23,868 nucleotides of DNA from JAVVPO01 sp036655715 (GCA_036655715.1 JAVVPO010000036.1:1-23868); one strand, 5' to 3'; counted from the first letter of the stretch, positions 6,811-16,448 are shown. A program made the numbers and translations. The notes: generated by a model from the letters alone, not told the origin.

Positions 6811-7557
6811 TTAGCACATCTTATTTCTAAATTCATTAGGAGTTACCTCAGTTACTTTTTTAAAAATTTTCGAGAAATACGCAGTATCTGTATATCCTAC
6901 CTCTTCTGCAATTTCATAGACCTTCATATTTGTTTCAAGTAGTAGCTTTTTAGCTCCCTCTATTCTTGCTTTATTAAGTAAATCTACAAAGTTTGTCCCT
7001 GTTTGTTTCTTGATCATCTTACACAAATGCCAAGTACTGACATAGAACTCATCTGCTACTCTTTGCAAATCTAGTTTTTCTGTATAATGGTTATGAATAT
7101 ACTCCATAGCTTGTTTGACTAGATATTGAGGCTTCTCCTTTTCTTCCATTTTAGGAAATGTAAGTTCCTCTCTTTTAGGCAGCTTATTTAGATTGTCTAT
7201 TGCTGTACCTACAGCTTCTTTGATTTCATCCAATTTAGATGGCTTAAGTAGAAAACGTATTACACCTAATCTTATAGCTTGTTGTGCATATTCAAAATCT
7301 CTATAGCCTGTCAAAATAATCATTTGACTATTTTGGTTAATGCTTTTTATCTCATCTATCATCTCGAGTCCATTCTTCTTAGGCATTCTAATATCAGAGA
7401 TAATAATATCTGGCTTAAGTTCTATAATTTTTTCTACGCCTTCTTCCCCATCTTCAGCTTGTCCTACTATTTTACATCCAAGTTCTTGCCATGGAATAAT
7501 CATCTTTAGACCTTCTCTAATAAATACCTCATCATCAATAATCAATACTTTATACAT
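6811..7557 (-). CDS. YesN-type response regulator, receiver plus AraC-family HTH
   Basis: A 248-residue transcriptional activator. Residues 1-118 are a CheY-like receiver with acidic pocket D8/D9, phosphoacceptor Asp55 (SDIRMP), Thr83 and Lys105 (LLKPS). Residues about 145-248 are an AraC-type double helix-turn-helix ending with the typical GYTDTAYFSKIFKKVTEVTP signature. It is shorter than the longest YesN proteins because the linker between domains is brief, but both domains are complete. Its start overlaps the end of the sensor kinase gene by 8 bases, so the two are translationally coupled. After its stop the operon shows only a weak hairpin before the binding-protein promoter, so read-through is possible. 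It most likely activates the downstream transporter operon. Confidence 0.93.
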   Translation of the reverse strand: MYKVLIIDDEVFIREGLKMIIPWQELGCKIVGQAEDGEEGVEKIIELKPDIIISDIRMPKKNGLEMIDEIKSINQNSQMIILTGYRDFEYAQQAIRLGVIRFLLKPSKLDEIKEAVGTAIDNLNKLPKREELTFPKMEEKEKPQYLVKQAMEYIHNHYTEKLDLQRVADEFYVSTWHLCKMIKKQTGTNFVDLLNKARIEGAKKLLLETNMKVYEIAEEVGYTDTAYFSKIFKKVTEVTPNEFRNKMC

Positions 7558-9463
7558 CTATTTGCTCCCCCTTGCCTTCTTCTCTTAAAAGTACCCCTGT
7601 CACTGTAGCTGGTAAGAATAATATAATCTTCGTCCCTTTATCTTCCTTACTTTCTATATGGATACCATAATCCTCTCCATATAGAAGTTGTATTCTTCTT
7701 TGCACATTAATAATACCAATATGCCCTTTTCCTATTTCTTCATCTTCTATATAATTTTTTTCTACTTTTACAAGCTCACCTTTAATCTTTTCAAGCCTTT
7801 TTTCCTCAATACCTTTACCGTTATCACTAATACTAATGCTTAAGTTTTCTCCTTCTCTTCTTATCTCTAAGAAAATAGTCCCTTTTCCTACAGGTTCTAT
7901 CCCATGTCCTATTGCATTTTCTACAATAGGCTGTAATAGTAACCTCGGAATTCTATATTCTAAAGTTGCTTCATCTACTGACTCCTCAAACTCTATCTTA
8001 TTACCAAATCTTTTTTGAATGAGAAAAATATAGTTTCTTAGATACTTAATTTCCTCTCCTATCGTAAGAAAATGATTTTCTCTTCTATCAATGTTAACCT
8101 CCATAATCCCAGATAATGCTTCTATCATTTCCGAAATATCTTCATTCCCACTCATTCTAGCTTTCCAGTTAATCATCTCTAAGGTATTGTATAAAAAATG
8201 TGGATTAATTTGAGCTTGAAGTGCCTTAAGTTCTGCATTTTTTAGTGCAATCTGTTCTTTATATACACAGTTTACTAAGTACTGTATTTCCTTACTCATC
8301 TTATTAAAAGCACTGTACACATATCCAATCTCATCACTTCTATCATTTTTAATTTCAACACCCATTTTCCCTTGCTCAATCTGATGCATCTTATCACTTA
8401 AGTTATAAACTGGGTAAATGACTTCTCTATAGAGCCGATTGGCAAGTACTAGAAAAATAGGTATCATACTCATACATAGCATAAATATCAATGTTGATAG
8501 TTCCCGAATATCCGAAAGTAGCACCCTAAGTGAGATAAAAACACCACTTGCAATAGATAAATTCTTCGTCTTAAATGTGTTGTAGACTATTGCTTCACCT
8601 TTTTTTTCTTCTGTATAAAAGCTATCATCTATCTGGTTACTATAAACAAAACTTTTCAGTTTATTTTTTCGCTCATCTTGTAACTCACCTACACCAATCA
8701 ATTCTTTGCTCTCATTAGCTAATACGTAGACTGCCTCTTTAGATTCTCCTAACATACTCTGATATCTTTTAAAAACATAATCTTGATCTACTTTAAAGAT
8801 AATTGTTCCACTATGTCTAAAGTTATCTCTATAAAATATCTTTTGCCCAATATAAATATTATTCTCTTCATCTATATAATAAGCTGTGTTACTCTCTTTG
8901 CTTAGTTCTTCATCCATATACTGAAATACTCTATTTTCATCAAACGATTGTTGTTCATAGTAGGCATTCCCCTTCTCCTTGCTTACGATATACCCCATAT
9001 CTTCCTGATCTGCAAATTGAAAGGCTCCTAATAATATATCTTGCCTTGAGAGTATTATAGATTTAAGATACTTTTCTATCTCTCCTTTAAGATTGTAATC
9101 TTGCATAACCGCTTGTTTTAATGCACTATGTACCTGCTCATCTACGGAGGCCCTTTCTAAATCTATTCCTGCTTTTCTAATAAGGTTATAGTAATAGGTA
9201 GAAAAATCATACATGACTTCATCATACTGAGTTTCAGCTATGAATTCTTCTATATCTTGTAATTTTTCCTGCACTAGCTCCCCAACTAACTTAATATCCT
9301 TTTGCACACTTTCTATAAAATGATTAGTGATAGCTTCTTCATAGTTCTTATAGCCTACATAGCCTATCAAGAACATAGGGTAAATAATTAAAATAAGTAC
9401 AAAAATGATCCATTTGGTTTTGATACTTGTCCTATTGTATAACTTAGAAATGGATGCTCTCAT
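7550..9463 (-). CDS. YesM-type sensor histidine kinase
   Basis: A 637-residue membrane sensor kinase. A transmembrane segment at about 18-38 and another at about 322-343 enclose an extracellular sensing region of roughly 280 residues. A HAMP linker follows (about 343-395). The His_kinase domain contains the phosphoacceptor His422 in QAQINPHFLYNTLEM, the N-box Asn516 (VENAIGHGI), the G1 box DNGKGI (547-552) and a G2 box near 578-584. This layout is that of the YesM/LytS group, which pairs with AraC-type response regulators. It should sense an extracellular sugar, perhaps through the binding protein, and phosphorylate the overlapping regulator. The ATG at 9463 has a GGAAAGGA site. The ligand is unknown. 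Confidence 0.94.
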   Translation of the reverse strand: MRASISKLYNRTSIKTKWIIFVLILIIYPMFLIGYVGYKNYEEAITNHFIESVQKDIKLVGELVQEKLQDIEEFIAETQYDEVMYDFSTYYYNLIRKAGIDLERASVDEQVHSALKQAVMQDYNLKGEIEKYLKSIILSRQDILLGAFQFADQEDMGYIVSKEKGNAYYEQQSFDENRVFQYMDEELSKESNTAYYIDEENNIYIGQKIFYRDNFRHSGTIIFKVDQDYVFKRYQSMLGESKEAVYVLANESKELIGVGELQDERKNKLKSFVYSNQIDDSFYTEEKKGEAIVYNTFKTKNLSIASGVFISLRVLLSDIRELSTLIFMLCMSMIPIFLVLANRLYREVIYPVYNLSDKMHQIEQGKMGVEIKNDRSDEIGYVYSAFNKMSKEIQYLVNCVYKEQIALKNAELKALQAQINPHFLYNTLEMINWKARMSGNEDISEMIEALSGIMEVNIDRRENHFLTIGEEIKYLRNYIFLIQKRFGNKIEFEESVDEATLEYRIPRLLLQPIVENAIGHGIEPVGKGTIFLEIRREGENLSISISDNGKGIEEKRLEKIKGELVKVEKNYIEDEEIGKGHIGIINVQRRIQLLYGEDYGIHIESKEDKGTKIILFLPATVTGVLLREEGKGEQIDV

Positions 9464-9585
9464 CTGATTTTCCTTTCCATCTATATCGTCACCTTTTGTA
9501 TAGTATTGTAATTATATTTATTATTATATTATATTTATCTGAAAATAAAAAGCATTCTCCCATTTCATCCAGATTTACACATACT

Positions 9586-9633
9586 AATAAGGCTAGTAAG
9601 TTGCCTTTTTCTCAGCAGCTTACTAGCCCTATT
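9586..9633. terminator. Hairpin terminator downstream of the metallophosphoesterase
   Basis: Arms of 19 bases (9586-9604 and 9615-9633) pair with two imperfect positions around a 10-base loop. It starts 23 bases past the metallophosphoesterase stop, reading on the minus strand, and precedes the sensor kinase gene. The last arm bases and flank are U-rich (CCUUAUU) rather than a clean U-run. It probably separates the two transcription units. Confidence 0.7.
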
Positions 9634-9655
9634 CTTTATATCCTATCTATCTTAA

Positions 9656-10474
9656 CTACTTATTTTTCAAGGTTATCATTAAGATATCTGGCCTTGTAAA
9701 TAGTCTAAGTGGAAATTTGGCGGTTCCCACACCATTAGATACAATGATATCTCTCCCATCAAAATGCTTTTTTCCTGTTAGAAATTGAAGCCCAGTTGCT
9801 CTTTTCACTCTTTCTGAAGTCACTTTTCCAAGGTGTCTCATAGGGGCAAACTGCCCACCGTGTGTATGTCCTGCAAGGATTAAATCTATATTATCATTTT
9901 TATCTAGTTCATAAATATATTTAGGGTTATGGCTTAGTAAAATAGTATAGTCTCTTGAGGTTGTATCATGGGTTGTATTTCCTATAATTTGCTCTTGTGT
10001 CCACAAATCTCCTACTCCACCTAATTTAATCTTGCTTTCTTTATGAATCCATACCGAATCATTATTGAGTGAAATAATATTAGCTTTTTTCATGCCCTCT
10101 AGCGTTTCTTCTAATCCTTCGGCTACATCATGATTCCCTATGACTGCATAAATACCCTGCTTAGCTTTAAGATTCTCTAAACACTCAAAGCACTCCTTAA
10201 TGTATTTATCTTTAATAACATAGTCTCCACCTAGAAGAATAATATCTGGATTATAATGATTAATTTTATCAATTAATTTATTTAGTTTCTTTTCTTTTAA
10301 GGTTCGCCCATAGTGAATATCTGCCAAAAATATTATTTTAAACCCATTAAAGTCTTTTGGAAGCTTTTTATTGTGAATAGTATAATGTCTTATCTTTTGC
10401 CAATAGGGTTCTATCCATGAATAAGCGAAAACTGCCCCCAAAAGGCTTCCTAGTGCCCACCAAAACTTTTTCAT
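9656..10474 (-). CDS. Membrane-anchored metallophosphoesterase (YkuE/LpxG-like)
   Basis: A 272-residue calcineurin-like metallophosphoesterase. An uncleaved N-terminal hydrophobic segment (about residues 4-20) probably anchors it in the membrane. All metal-binding blocks are present: DIH at 52-54, GGD with Asp84, GNHD at 113-116, LSHNP with His182, and GHTHGGQ at 202-208. The closest recognisable group is YkuE of Bacillus and related proteins, which hydrolyse phosphoesters or pyrophosphates, in some members of lipid or cell-envelope substrates. The ATG at 10474 follows an AGAGGTG site. It lies 105 bases after recQ and is followed by a terminator, so it may be a single-gene unit or the second gene of a recQ transcript. 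The substrate is unknown. Confidence 0.9.
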   Translation of the reverse strand: MKKFWWALGSLLGAVFAYSWIEPYWQKIRHYTIHNKKLPKDFNGFKIIFLADIHYGRTLKEKKLNKLIDKINHYNPDIILLGGDYVIKDKYIKECFECLENLKAKQGIYAVIGNHDVAEGLEETLEGMKKANIISLNNDSVWIHKESKIKLGGVGDLWTQEQIIGNTTHDTTSRDYTILLSHNPKYIYELDKNDNIDLILAGHTHGGQFAPMRHLGKVTSERVKRATGLQFLTGKKHFDGRDIIVSNGVGTAKFPLRLFTRPDILMITLKNK

Positions 10475-10579
10475 TTACACACCTCTATTATCTCTTACTT
10501 ACATTCTCCATCATTATGATATTTTCAAATGAATTTATTGTGTGTAGGATAATTTTTTTTATACATTTATTTCTTCTTT

Positions 10580-12709
10580 TTATTTACATCTAGCTACCAT
10601 AAATTTAATAGCTGTATAACTCACCTCTTCTGGCAAAGCTTCTTTAATAGGCTTTAAGAACGCCATACCACACTTATGGATTGCTTCTACTATAAGATTT
10701 TCCTGTTCTTCTGGTACAAAATCTCTATAATCAAGTTCTAATCCATTTGTCATACTTTGAATCAGATGACTTTCTATGGTTGTAATAGACAACTCACGTT
10801 CTTTGGCTATCTCCCTGATAGGTTTACCTTGTAGATAAAGATCATATGTTAGCTTATAACTATCTTTTGTCTTAACTTTAGTCTCATTTTGTACTATTTC
10901 ATAGCTATCTTGCTGAGTAATATCTATTTGGTTCTCTTCTATATAATCTACTACAGCAACAATAAAAGCTTCTCCGTACTTTTCTAGTTTAAACTCTCCA
11001 ACACCTGATACCTGTCCCATCTTTTCTCTTGTTGTAGGATACTTCTTACACATATCTTTAAGTGTCGTATCCGAGAAGATCATAAAGGGTGGTACATGTT
11101 GCTCAGATGCTATCTCAGCTCTTATTCTTCTTAGCTCTTCAAACAATGTGCTGTCCACTGGTAAGTGTTTACCACTTGCTACCTGCTGCTTAACAAGTAC
11201 ACGTTTAATATAAACTTCCTTCATACCCTTTAGCACCTCATAAGATGCCTCCCCTAGCCTGAGCACTGGATATTTATCACCCGCAAGTTCAATATATCCT
11301 TCTGCTATAAGGAAAGAAATAATTTCTTTAATGGTATCTTTGGGATAGTCCCTCATAATCCCATAGGTTGTTAACTCTTCAAAGTGCATACTTCTAATCT
11401 TCTGAGTATTTGCCCCCTTTAGAACATCTACTACTATACCACTTCCAAACTGCTCTTTCATACGTTTAATACAGCTCATAATTTTTTGTGCTTCTACTGT
11501 AATAGAAGTACTTTCTACTGTATTATTACAATTCCCACAGTCCTCACACTTTTCTGCTAGTACTTCTCCGAAGTAGCCTAGTATATAGATTCTTAGACAT
11601 CCATCTGTATTGCAATAGTCTACTATGTCATTTAATTTCTGATATTCAACCCCTCTACTCTCAGTATCTTGTCCATTTTCTATAAGTAACCTATTGGTCA
11701 TAATATCTTGTGCTGAGAACAGCAGTATACACTCTGATTTTTCTCCATCACGCCCTGCTCTTCCAGCCTCTTGATAATAGCTTTCCATATTCTTTGGCAT
11801 ATTATAATGAAGGACAAACCTCACATTAGATTTGTCAATTCCCATGCCAAAAGCATTAGTTGCCACCATGATAGGTGCTTTATCATATAAAAATGCTTCT
11901 TGATTTTTACTTCGCTCATTTTCTCCAAGTCCTGCATGGTATTTTGTAGCTGGAATGCCCATATGTACCAACTTCTCACATACTGCATCTACAGACTTTC
12001 TAGTTGTACAATAAATAATCCCACTTTCACCTGGATGTCCCTCGATATAGGCTCTTACTGCTCCAAATTTATCACTTGGTTTTTGCACTTCAAAGTAGAG
12101 ATTTTTCCTATCAAAGCTTGTAATCAGTTTATATGGATTTTCTAATTCTAAAAGTGAGCTAATGTCCCTTTGTACAAGTTCTGTTGCTGTCGCTGTAAAA
12201 GCTGCTATTACAGGCCTTATCGGTAAGTATTTAATCATTCTCGCTACTCTTGTATAACTTGGCCTAAAATCATGTCCCCACTGACTGACACAGTGAGCCT
12301 CATCTACTGCTATCATACTAATAGGCAAAGTCTCTAGTAGATCTATAAAGCTACTCGTTTCTAGTCTCTCTGGTGCTACATAAAGTAATTTATACTTGCC
12401 TTCTCTTGCATTATCTATGACTTCTCTAAATTCGCTTGCTGTAAGAGAACTATTAATCAGCTCTGCCGCTATACCATATTCCTTCAAAGTATCTACTTGA
12501 TCTTTCATCAAAGAAATAAGCGGAGAAATTACGATTGTAATTCCCTCCATCAGTAGTGCTGGCACTTGATAACAAATGGATTTACCACCACCTGTAGGCA
12601 TAATCCCAAGTACATCTCTTCCTTTTAATATACAATTAATCAACTCTTCTTGCCCTAGTCTAAAACTACTATATCCATAGTACTTCTGTAATATTTCTAA
12701 TGCATTCAC
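10580..12709 (-). CDS. recQ: ATP-dependent DNA helicase RecQ
   Basis: A complete 709-residue RecQ that unwinds DNA 3' to 5' during recombination and fork repair. Residues 1-330 carry the helicase core with Walker A PTGGGKS (38-44), DEAH (136-139) and the aromatic loop QWGHDF right after it, and motif VI QEAGRAGRDG (313-322). Zinc ligands C371, C388, C391 and C394 have exactly the E. coli spacing. A winged-helix RQC domain (about 403-500) and an HRDC domain (about 520-595) follow. The last 90 residues add a helix-turn-helix of the HTH_40 kind (KPIREIAKERELSITTIESH), seen in many Firmicutes and Bacteroidetes RecQs. The start is a GTG at 12709 with a GGTGA site 6 bases upstream; no in-frame ATG is near. 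It appears unrelated to the sugar loci. Confidence 0.97.
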   Translation of the reverse strand: MNALEILQKYYGYSSFRLGQEELINCILKGRDVLGIMPTGGGKSICYQVPALLMEGITIVISPLISLMKDQVDTLKEYGIAAELINSSLTASEFREVIDNAREGKYKLLYVAPERLETSSFIDLLETLPISMIAVDEAHCVSQWGHDFRPSYTRVARMIKYLPIRPVIAAFTATATELVQRDISSLLELENPYKLITSFDRKNLYFEVQKPSDKFGAVRAYIEGHPGESGIIYCTTRKSVDAVCEKLVHMGIPATKYHAGLGENERSKNQEAFLYDKAPIMVATNAFGMGIDKSNVRFVLHYNMPKNMESYYQEAGRAGRDGEKSECILLFSAQDIMTNRLLIENGQDTESRGVEYQKLNDIVDYCNTDGCLRIYILGYFGEVLAEKCEDCGNCNNTVESTSITVEAQKIMSCIKRMKEQFGSGIVVDVLKGANTQKIRSMHFEELTTYGIMRDYPKDTIKEIISFLIAEGYIELAGDKYPVLRLGEASYEVLKGMKEVYIKRVLVKQQVASGKHLPVDSTLFEELRRIRAEIASEQHVPPFMIFSDTTLKDMCKKYPTTREKMGQVSGVGEFKLEKYGEAFIVAVVDYIEENQIDITQQDSYEIVQNETKVKTKDSYKLTYDLYLQGKPIREIAKERELSITTIESHLIQSMTNGLELDYRDFVPEEQENLIVEAIHKCGMAFLKPIKEALPEEVSYTAIKFMVARCK

Positions 12710-12889
12710 GCTTTTTCACCATCTATCTTTTCTCTTTTATTTATAGGTATTGCCACTATTTTCCTCATTTAATCATATGAACTAAGTTCTTATTTACTTA
12801 GAGTATATTAAGTATATCATATCTTCCTTTAGGGTTTACTAGTTATTTTATATAAGTTTAATAGTATCCCTTTATAATGAAGTAATGCA

Positions 12890-12926
12890 AAAAGGATGCA
12901 GACCTTTTCACAGTCTACACCCTTTT
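12890..12926 (-). terminator. Rho-independent terminator of the second ABC transporter operon
   Basis: Two 14-base arms (12890-12903 and 12913-12926) form a hairpin that pairs fully on the minus-strand RNA when G-U pairs are allowed, but has A-C mismatches on the plus-strand RNA. The stem begins with AAAA and closes with UUUUU on the minus strand. It lies 34 bases after the binding-protein stop codon, so it ends that operon before recQ. Confidence 0.85.
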
Positions 12927-12959
12927 ACTTTATTTATTTTTCTCTATTTTAATAAAGTT

Positions 12960-14495
12960 CTATTTTGCTTCATACTCTTTAGAAGTATAATCTTCTAATG
13001 GATTCCAGTTTTTAAATTCAAAATCATCTTTAGAAACTGCTACTCCGTTTGCTGCTACAACATCTATTGCTCTTTGCCACTCTTCTTGTGTTTTCCCAGC
13101 ATAATTATTTAATTCTGTTTCATAATCTGTAATAGCTCCAGCAATAACACCTTGAGCGATTTGTCCAAGGTTTGGACTAATATCTTTTACTTCTTCATAA
13201 ACAAGTGTTGCATTGGCATTACCTACAATTGGATCTGGTGCTAATCTTCCAGCCTCTTTATGTAATTCAAAATACTCTAGCATAGCTGGATCTGTCATAG
13301 CTTTTTCATTAACCCCTGCAATAGCTGATACGAATCCACCATCTGATACAAGTTGTGTTTGATACTCATCTGAATAAAGTCCCATTAAGTATTTAGCTGC
13401 CATTTCAGGATTTTCACAAGCTGATGAAATACCCATCCAAGGTTGCGCTCCGATATAAGGTTGACCACCTTTAGCACCTGAATCTGGTACTGGCAATGGC
13501 ATTACACCAAAGTTTAAGTCTGGATTATCTTGTCTCCATGTTGGAATACACCAAGATCCTTGAATAAGGAATCCAGCTTGGTTTTGTGCAAATAATGCAC
13601 GTGCTTCTGGAGCTGTTAAGTTAACAGTACTTGGATGGAAAGATCCATCTTTTACAAGTGTCTCATAAAGTTCAAATGCTTCCATCATACCTTGTGAGTT
13701 ATAAGTGTTTTGTCCATCTACAAGACTGATTACACCGATATCATTAGACTTGCTTCCAGCTACGCTTGAAAAAGCTCTCATAGCAATTTCTAAACGATTT
13801 ACTTGCTTTCCACTTTCTATCATACCAAAGGCTTTACCTTTTCCAGCCTCTGTAATAGCTTTATTGGCTGCAATAAATTCTGACCATGTTTTTGGTGGAT
13901 TTTCTGGATCTAATCCTGCTTCTTCAAATAATGTTTTATTATAGAACATTAAAGTATTTAAGATGTTCATAGCTTCTGGTAAAACATATAACTTACCATC
14001 TAAATTAGTGATTCCTTCATTCAAAGCGCCTGGTAAAAAAGTCTCAACAAATTCAGGTGTTATATACTCATCCATCGGCATAAACCAATTTTCTGAAATA
14101 ACTGTATTTAATTTAAGTCCAGATGGGATTGGGAATAAATCTGGAGCTGTTCCGCCTTTTATAGATGAAGTAATGGTTGTCTTGAATTGGTCAGCTGGTA
14201 AAACAGTGTACTCAATCTTAACATTAGGATTTTCTTCCATGAATTTTTTATTATATTCTTCACGTCTTACTTTAGTACTATCACTCCAGTCAATGATTTG
14301 AAGTGTAATAGGTTCATTAGCATCAGCTGGTTTACTTTCTGGCTTTACTTCAGTTTGCACTTGTTGTACCGCCTCTTCTTTTGGCGCGTCTCCTCCTGTA
14401 GTTATTTTTGGTCCACAAGATGTTAAGCCTAATGTCAATGCCGCTGCAGTTGTCAATGTGATTGTATTAGTTACTAATTTACTAAATTTCTTCAT
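12960..14495 (-). CDS. Sugar ABC transporter substrate-binding lipoprotein
   Basis: A 511-residue extracellular solute-binding protein. The signal peptide (MKKFSKLVTN start, hydrophobic core) ends in lipobox GLTSC with the lipidated Cys at 27, followed by a polar linker (about 28-62) rich in Lys, Glu, Pro and Gln. The mature part has family-1 binding-protein features: TLQIIDWSDS start, a MFYNKTLFEEAGLDPENPPKTW hinge-type block (residues shown partly), QAGFLIQGSW and PYIGAQPW. It is about 60 residues longer than the other binding protein in the window and clearly a separate lineage. It is the last gene of its operon, after both permeases, unlike the usual order. The ATG at 14495 follows AGGGGTGG. 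Its ligand is unknown; the divergent DUF4838 hydrolase gene suggests a glycan fragment. Confidence 0.92.
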   Translation of the reverse strand: MKKFSKLVTNTITLTTAAALTLGLTSCGPKITTGGDAPKEEAVQQVQTEVKPESKPADANEPITLQIIDWSDSTKVRREEYNKKFMEENPNVKIEYTVLPADQFKTTITSSIKGGTAPDLFPIPSGLKLNTVISENWFMPMDEYITPEFVETFLPGALNEGITNLDGKLYVLPEAMNILNTLMFYNKTLFEEAGLDPENPPKTWSEFIAANKAITEAGKGKAFGMIESGKQVNRLEIAMRAFSSVAGSKSNDIGVISLVDGQNTYNSQGMMEAFELYETLVKDGSFHPSTVNLTAPEARALFAQNQAGFLIQGSWCIPTWRQDNPDLNFGVMPLPVPDSGAKGGQPYIGAQPWMGISSACENPEMAAKYLMGLYSDEYQTQLVSDGGFVSAIAGVNEKAMTDPAMLEYFELHKEAGRLAPDPIVGNANATLVYEEVKDISPNLGQIAQGVIAGAITDYETELNNYAGKTQEEWQRAIDVVAANGVAVSKDDFEFKNWNPLEDYTSKEYEAK

Positions 14496-14535
14496 AATGC
14501 CACCCCTAATCTATTATTTGTTTTATTTATAATGC

Positions 14536-14553
14536 CCTTAAATGGATTTAAGG
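14536..14553 (-). repeat. 18-bp palindrome in the leader of the binding-protein gene
   Basis: CCTTAAAT and ATTTAAGG flank a 2-base centre, a perfect palindrome that forms a 7-bp stem with a 4-base loop in RNA. It lies in the 87-base gap between the permease stop and the binding-protein start. It may protect the 5' end of a processed mRNA, or be a protein-binding site. No U-run follows, so it is not a typical terminator. Confidence 0.5.
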
Positions 14554-14582
14554 TTTTATAACATTTTATATCGCCTGATGAA

Positions 14583-15422
14583 CTAGCTTTTTACTGCCCC
14601 TGCTATACCATCCACAAAATACTTTTGTAATGCTATGAAAATAATGATAACAGGTAAAATTGAAATTGTTGCCCCTGCTGATATACCCGTCCAGTCTACA
14701 ACATTCTCTCCTTTTAAAGCATACATACCTACCGCCAAAGTTCTAATGGAAGGCTTATTAAGCGTAATGATTAATGGTAATAAGAATGAGTTCCAAGTCC
14801 AAATGAACTGCATAATAACAACCGTTACAATAATAGGTTTTGCTAGCGGAAACATAACTTTTGTATAAGTTTGCCAGAATCCACACCCATCTATTTTAGC
14901 AGCTTCTTCCATCTCCATCGGTAGCTGAGCAAAGAAGCTAGAGAAAAGCATTAAAAACACTACTTGCCCCCCTCCTGATTCAGCTAAAATCAGTCCGAGA
15001 AGACTCTGATTAAGTCCCATCGTTTTAAGCATCTCATACACAGGTATTACAGTAAACACTAAAGGAATTGTGATACTTGCTACAAAAATACTTAAAGCAA
15101 CTTGCTTCCCAACAAAGGCATATCTTCCTAAAACATAGCCTGCACATGAAGAAGAGATCAGTACAATAAAAACAACACTTACTGTAACCACAATAGAATT
15201 CAAAAAATACTGACTAAAATTGGCATTATTCCAAGCTCTTATGAAGTTATCAAATACTATCTCTTTTGGAATCAAACTTAATCCACTTGCAAAAAAGTCA
15301 TTTTGTGTCTTAAAGGATGCAGATATCATCCATAAGAAAGGATATATCCACACAAAAGCCGCTATAAGAAGGAATGTATGCATAAAAAATGGAATTATTT
15401 TTCTTTTTGTCGTCTTAAACAA
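14583..15422 (-). CDS. Carbohydrate ABC transporter permease, MalG-type (CUT1)
   Basis: A 279-residue inner-membrane permease with about six hydrophobic segments, the first at about 12-33. The EAA loop EEAAKIDGC (172-180) precedes the expected ..FPLAKP block. The start is a TTG at 15422: a GAGGAG site lies 7 bases upstream, and the next in-frame ATG is 13 codons further in with no site of its own. It sits 14 bases after the MalF-type gene, so the pair is co-translated. Together they form the pore for the binding protein encoded next. No ATPase gene accompanies them. Confidence 0.92.
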   Translation of the reverse strand: MFKTTKRKIIPFFMHTFLLIAAFVWIYPFLWMISASFKTQNDFFASGLSLIPKEIVFDNFIRAWNNANFSQYFLNSIVVTVSVVFIVLISSSCAGYVLGRYAFVGKQVALSIFVASITIPLVFTVIPVYEMLKTMGLNQSLLGLILAESGGGQVVFLMLFSSFFAQLPMEMEEAAKIDGCGFWQTYTKVMFPLAKPIIVTVVIMQFIWTWNSFLLPLIITLNKPSIRTLAVGMYALKGENVVDWTGISAGATISILPVIIIFIALQKYFVDGIAGAVKS

Positions 15423-15436
15423 GGTAATTCTCCTCT

Positions 15437-16396
15437 CTAAATATACTTCTTTTTATTCATAATTTTTTTGATACTAGCAAGAATTACGCCTATAGAAACT
15501 ACTAAAAGTCCAAATATCATAGCCGCCGCACTAGCATATCCAAGCCTTGGCATTCCTATACTACTTGAATAAGCCGTTCTATACACAAAGGTTGCTGCAA
15601 CATCTGTTGCAAAGAAAGGTCCACCCTCTGTCATAGTCTGTACAATATCAAATACTTTAAGTGAATTGATTGTACAGAGTGTTGTGATAACAACCCCAAT
15701 CGGTAATATGATCGGTATAACTATAGAGAAGAATATTCTCCCTTTACCTGCTCCATCAATAGCAGCTGCTTCATACACATCTTGTGGTACACTCTGTAAT
15801 GCAGCTATCCAGTAAATCATATAAATCCCAACATCTTTCCAAACCCCAATGAGCATTACTGTAAACAGTGCACTAGTTGATGATCCAAGGAAGTTAATAG
15901 GTTTATCTAACCCAAATGCCATAAGCACTGCATTAACAGGTCCCATTGTTCCAAATACAAAGACCATAATAATCCCTACAATAGATGCTGTTGTAATAAC
16001 TGGTAAGAAGAACATCGTCCTATAGAATGAAGTTCCTTTAAGTCCAACGCTATTTAATATGTAAGCTAATGATAAAGATAATACTAATTGTACAGGCACG
16101 GCCATCAACATATATTTGAAACTGTTTACAATAGCATTAATGAATAGTTCATCTTGTAAAAGCTCCTTGAAGTTAGCAAGTCCTATAAAGGTAGCACTCG
16201 CACTCATTCCCGACCAATCTAACGTTGAATAAAAGATACTTGAAAGAATAGGTATTCCCTGAAAAGCAATGTATAAAGAAACTGTAGGTAACATAAAAAT
16301 CCAACACCATACATTAAGCTTGATACGTTCCCTTTTTTTGTTTACTTTATTCACTTCCTGCACCCGCTCTTTATTTTTATTAGCTTTTATTAACAC
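15437..16396 (-). CDS. Carbohydrate ABC transporter permease, MalF-type (CUT1)
   Basis: A 319-residue sugar permease. A basic cytoplasmic N-terminus of about 27 residues precedes the first membrane segment (CWIFMLPTVSLYIAF). The EAA loop EAAAIDG (209-215) with a following IVIPIILP pattern identifies the ATPase contact site. The start is a GTG at 16396, supported by AGGGGTG 7 bases upstream; no usable ATG is nearby. It is the first gene of the operon and lies divergent from the DUF4838 hydrolase gene across a 276-base AT-rich region holding promoters for both. Confidence 0.92.
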   Translation of the reverse strand: MLIKANKNKERVQEVNKVNKKRERIKLNVWCWIFMLPTVSLYIAFQGIPILSSIFYSTLDWSGMSASATFIGLANFKELLQDELFINAIVNSFKYMLMAVPVQLVLSLSLAYILNSVGLKGTSFYRTMFFLPVITTASIVGIIMVFVFGTMGPVNAVLMAFGLDKPINFLGSSTSALFTVMLIGVWKDVGIYMIYWIAALQSVPQDVYEAAAIDGAGKGRIFFSIVIPIILPIGVVITTLCTINSLKVFDIVQTMTEGGPFFATDVAATFVYRTAYSSSIGMPRLGYASAAAMIFGLLVVSIGVILASIKKIMNKKKYI

Positions 16397-16412
16397 TAAT
16401 TTTCACCCCTCT

Positions 16413-16434
16413 ATTAATTAATTTTTATAATTAT
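16413..16434. promoter_or_regulatory. AT-rich imperfect inverted repeat near the transporter start
   Basis: ATTAATTAA, a short spacer and ATAATTAT form an imperfect dyad downstream of the putative transporter promoter and just upstream of its ribosome binding site. A better dyad with the same ATTAATTA core occurs at 16620-16642 beside the divergent gene. The pair could be operators for the ROK regulator encoded here. In such AT-rich DNA chance similarity is a real possibility. Confidence 0.25.
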
Positions 16435-16448
16435 GTATCGCTTAATAA

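Noticed and set aside
12779..12789. GAACTAAGTTC palindrome upstream of recQ, resembling a LexA/SOS box
   Set aside because: The Firmicutes LexA box has GAAC and GTTC separated by four bases; here the gap is three and the flanking C/G are missing.
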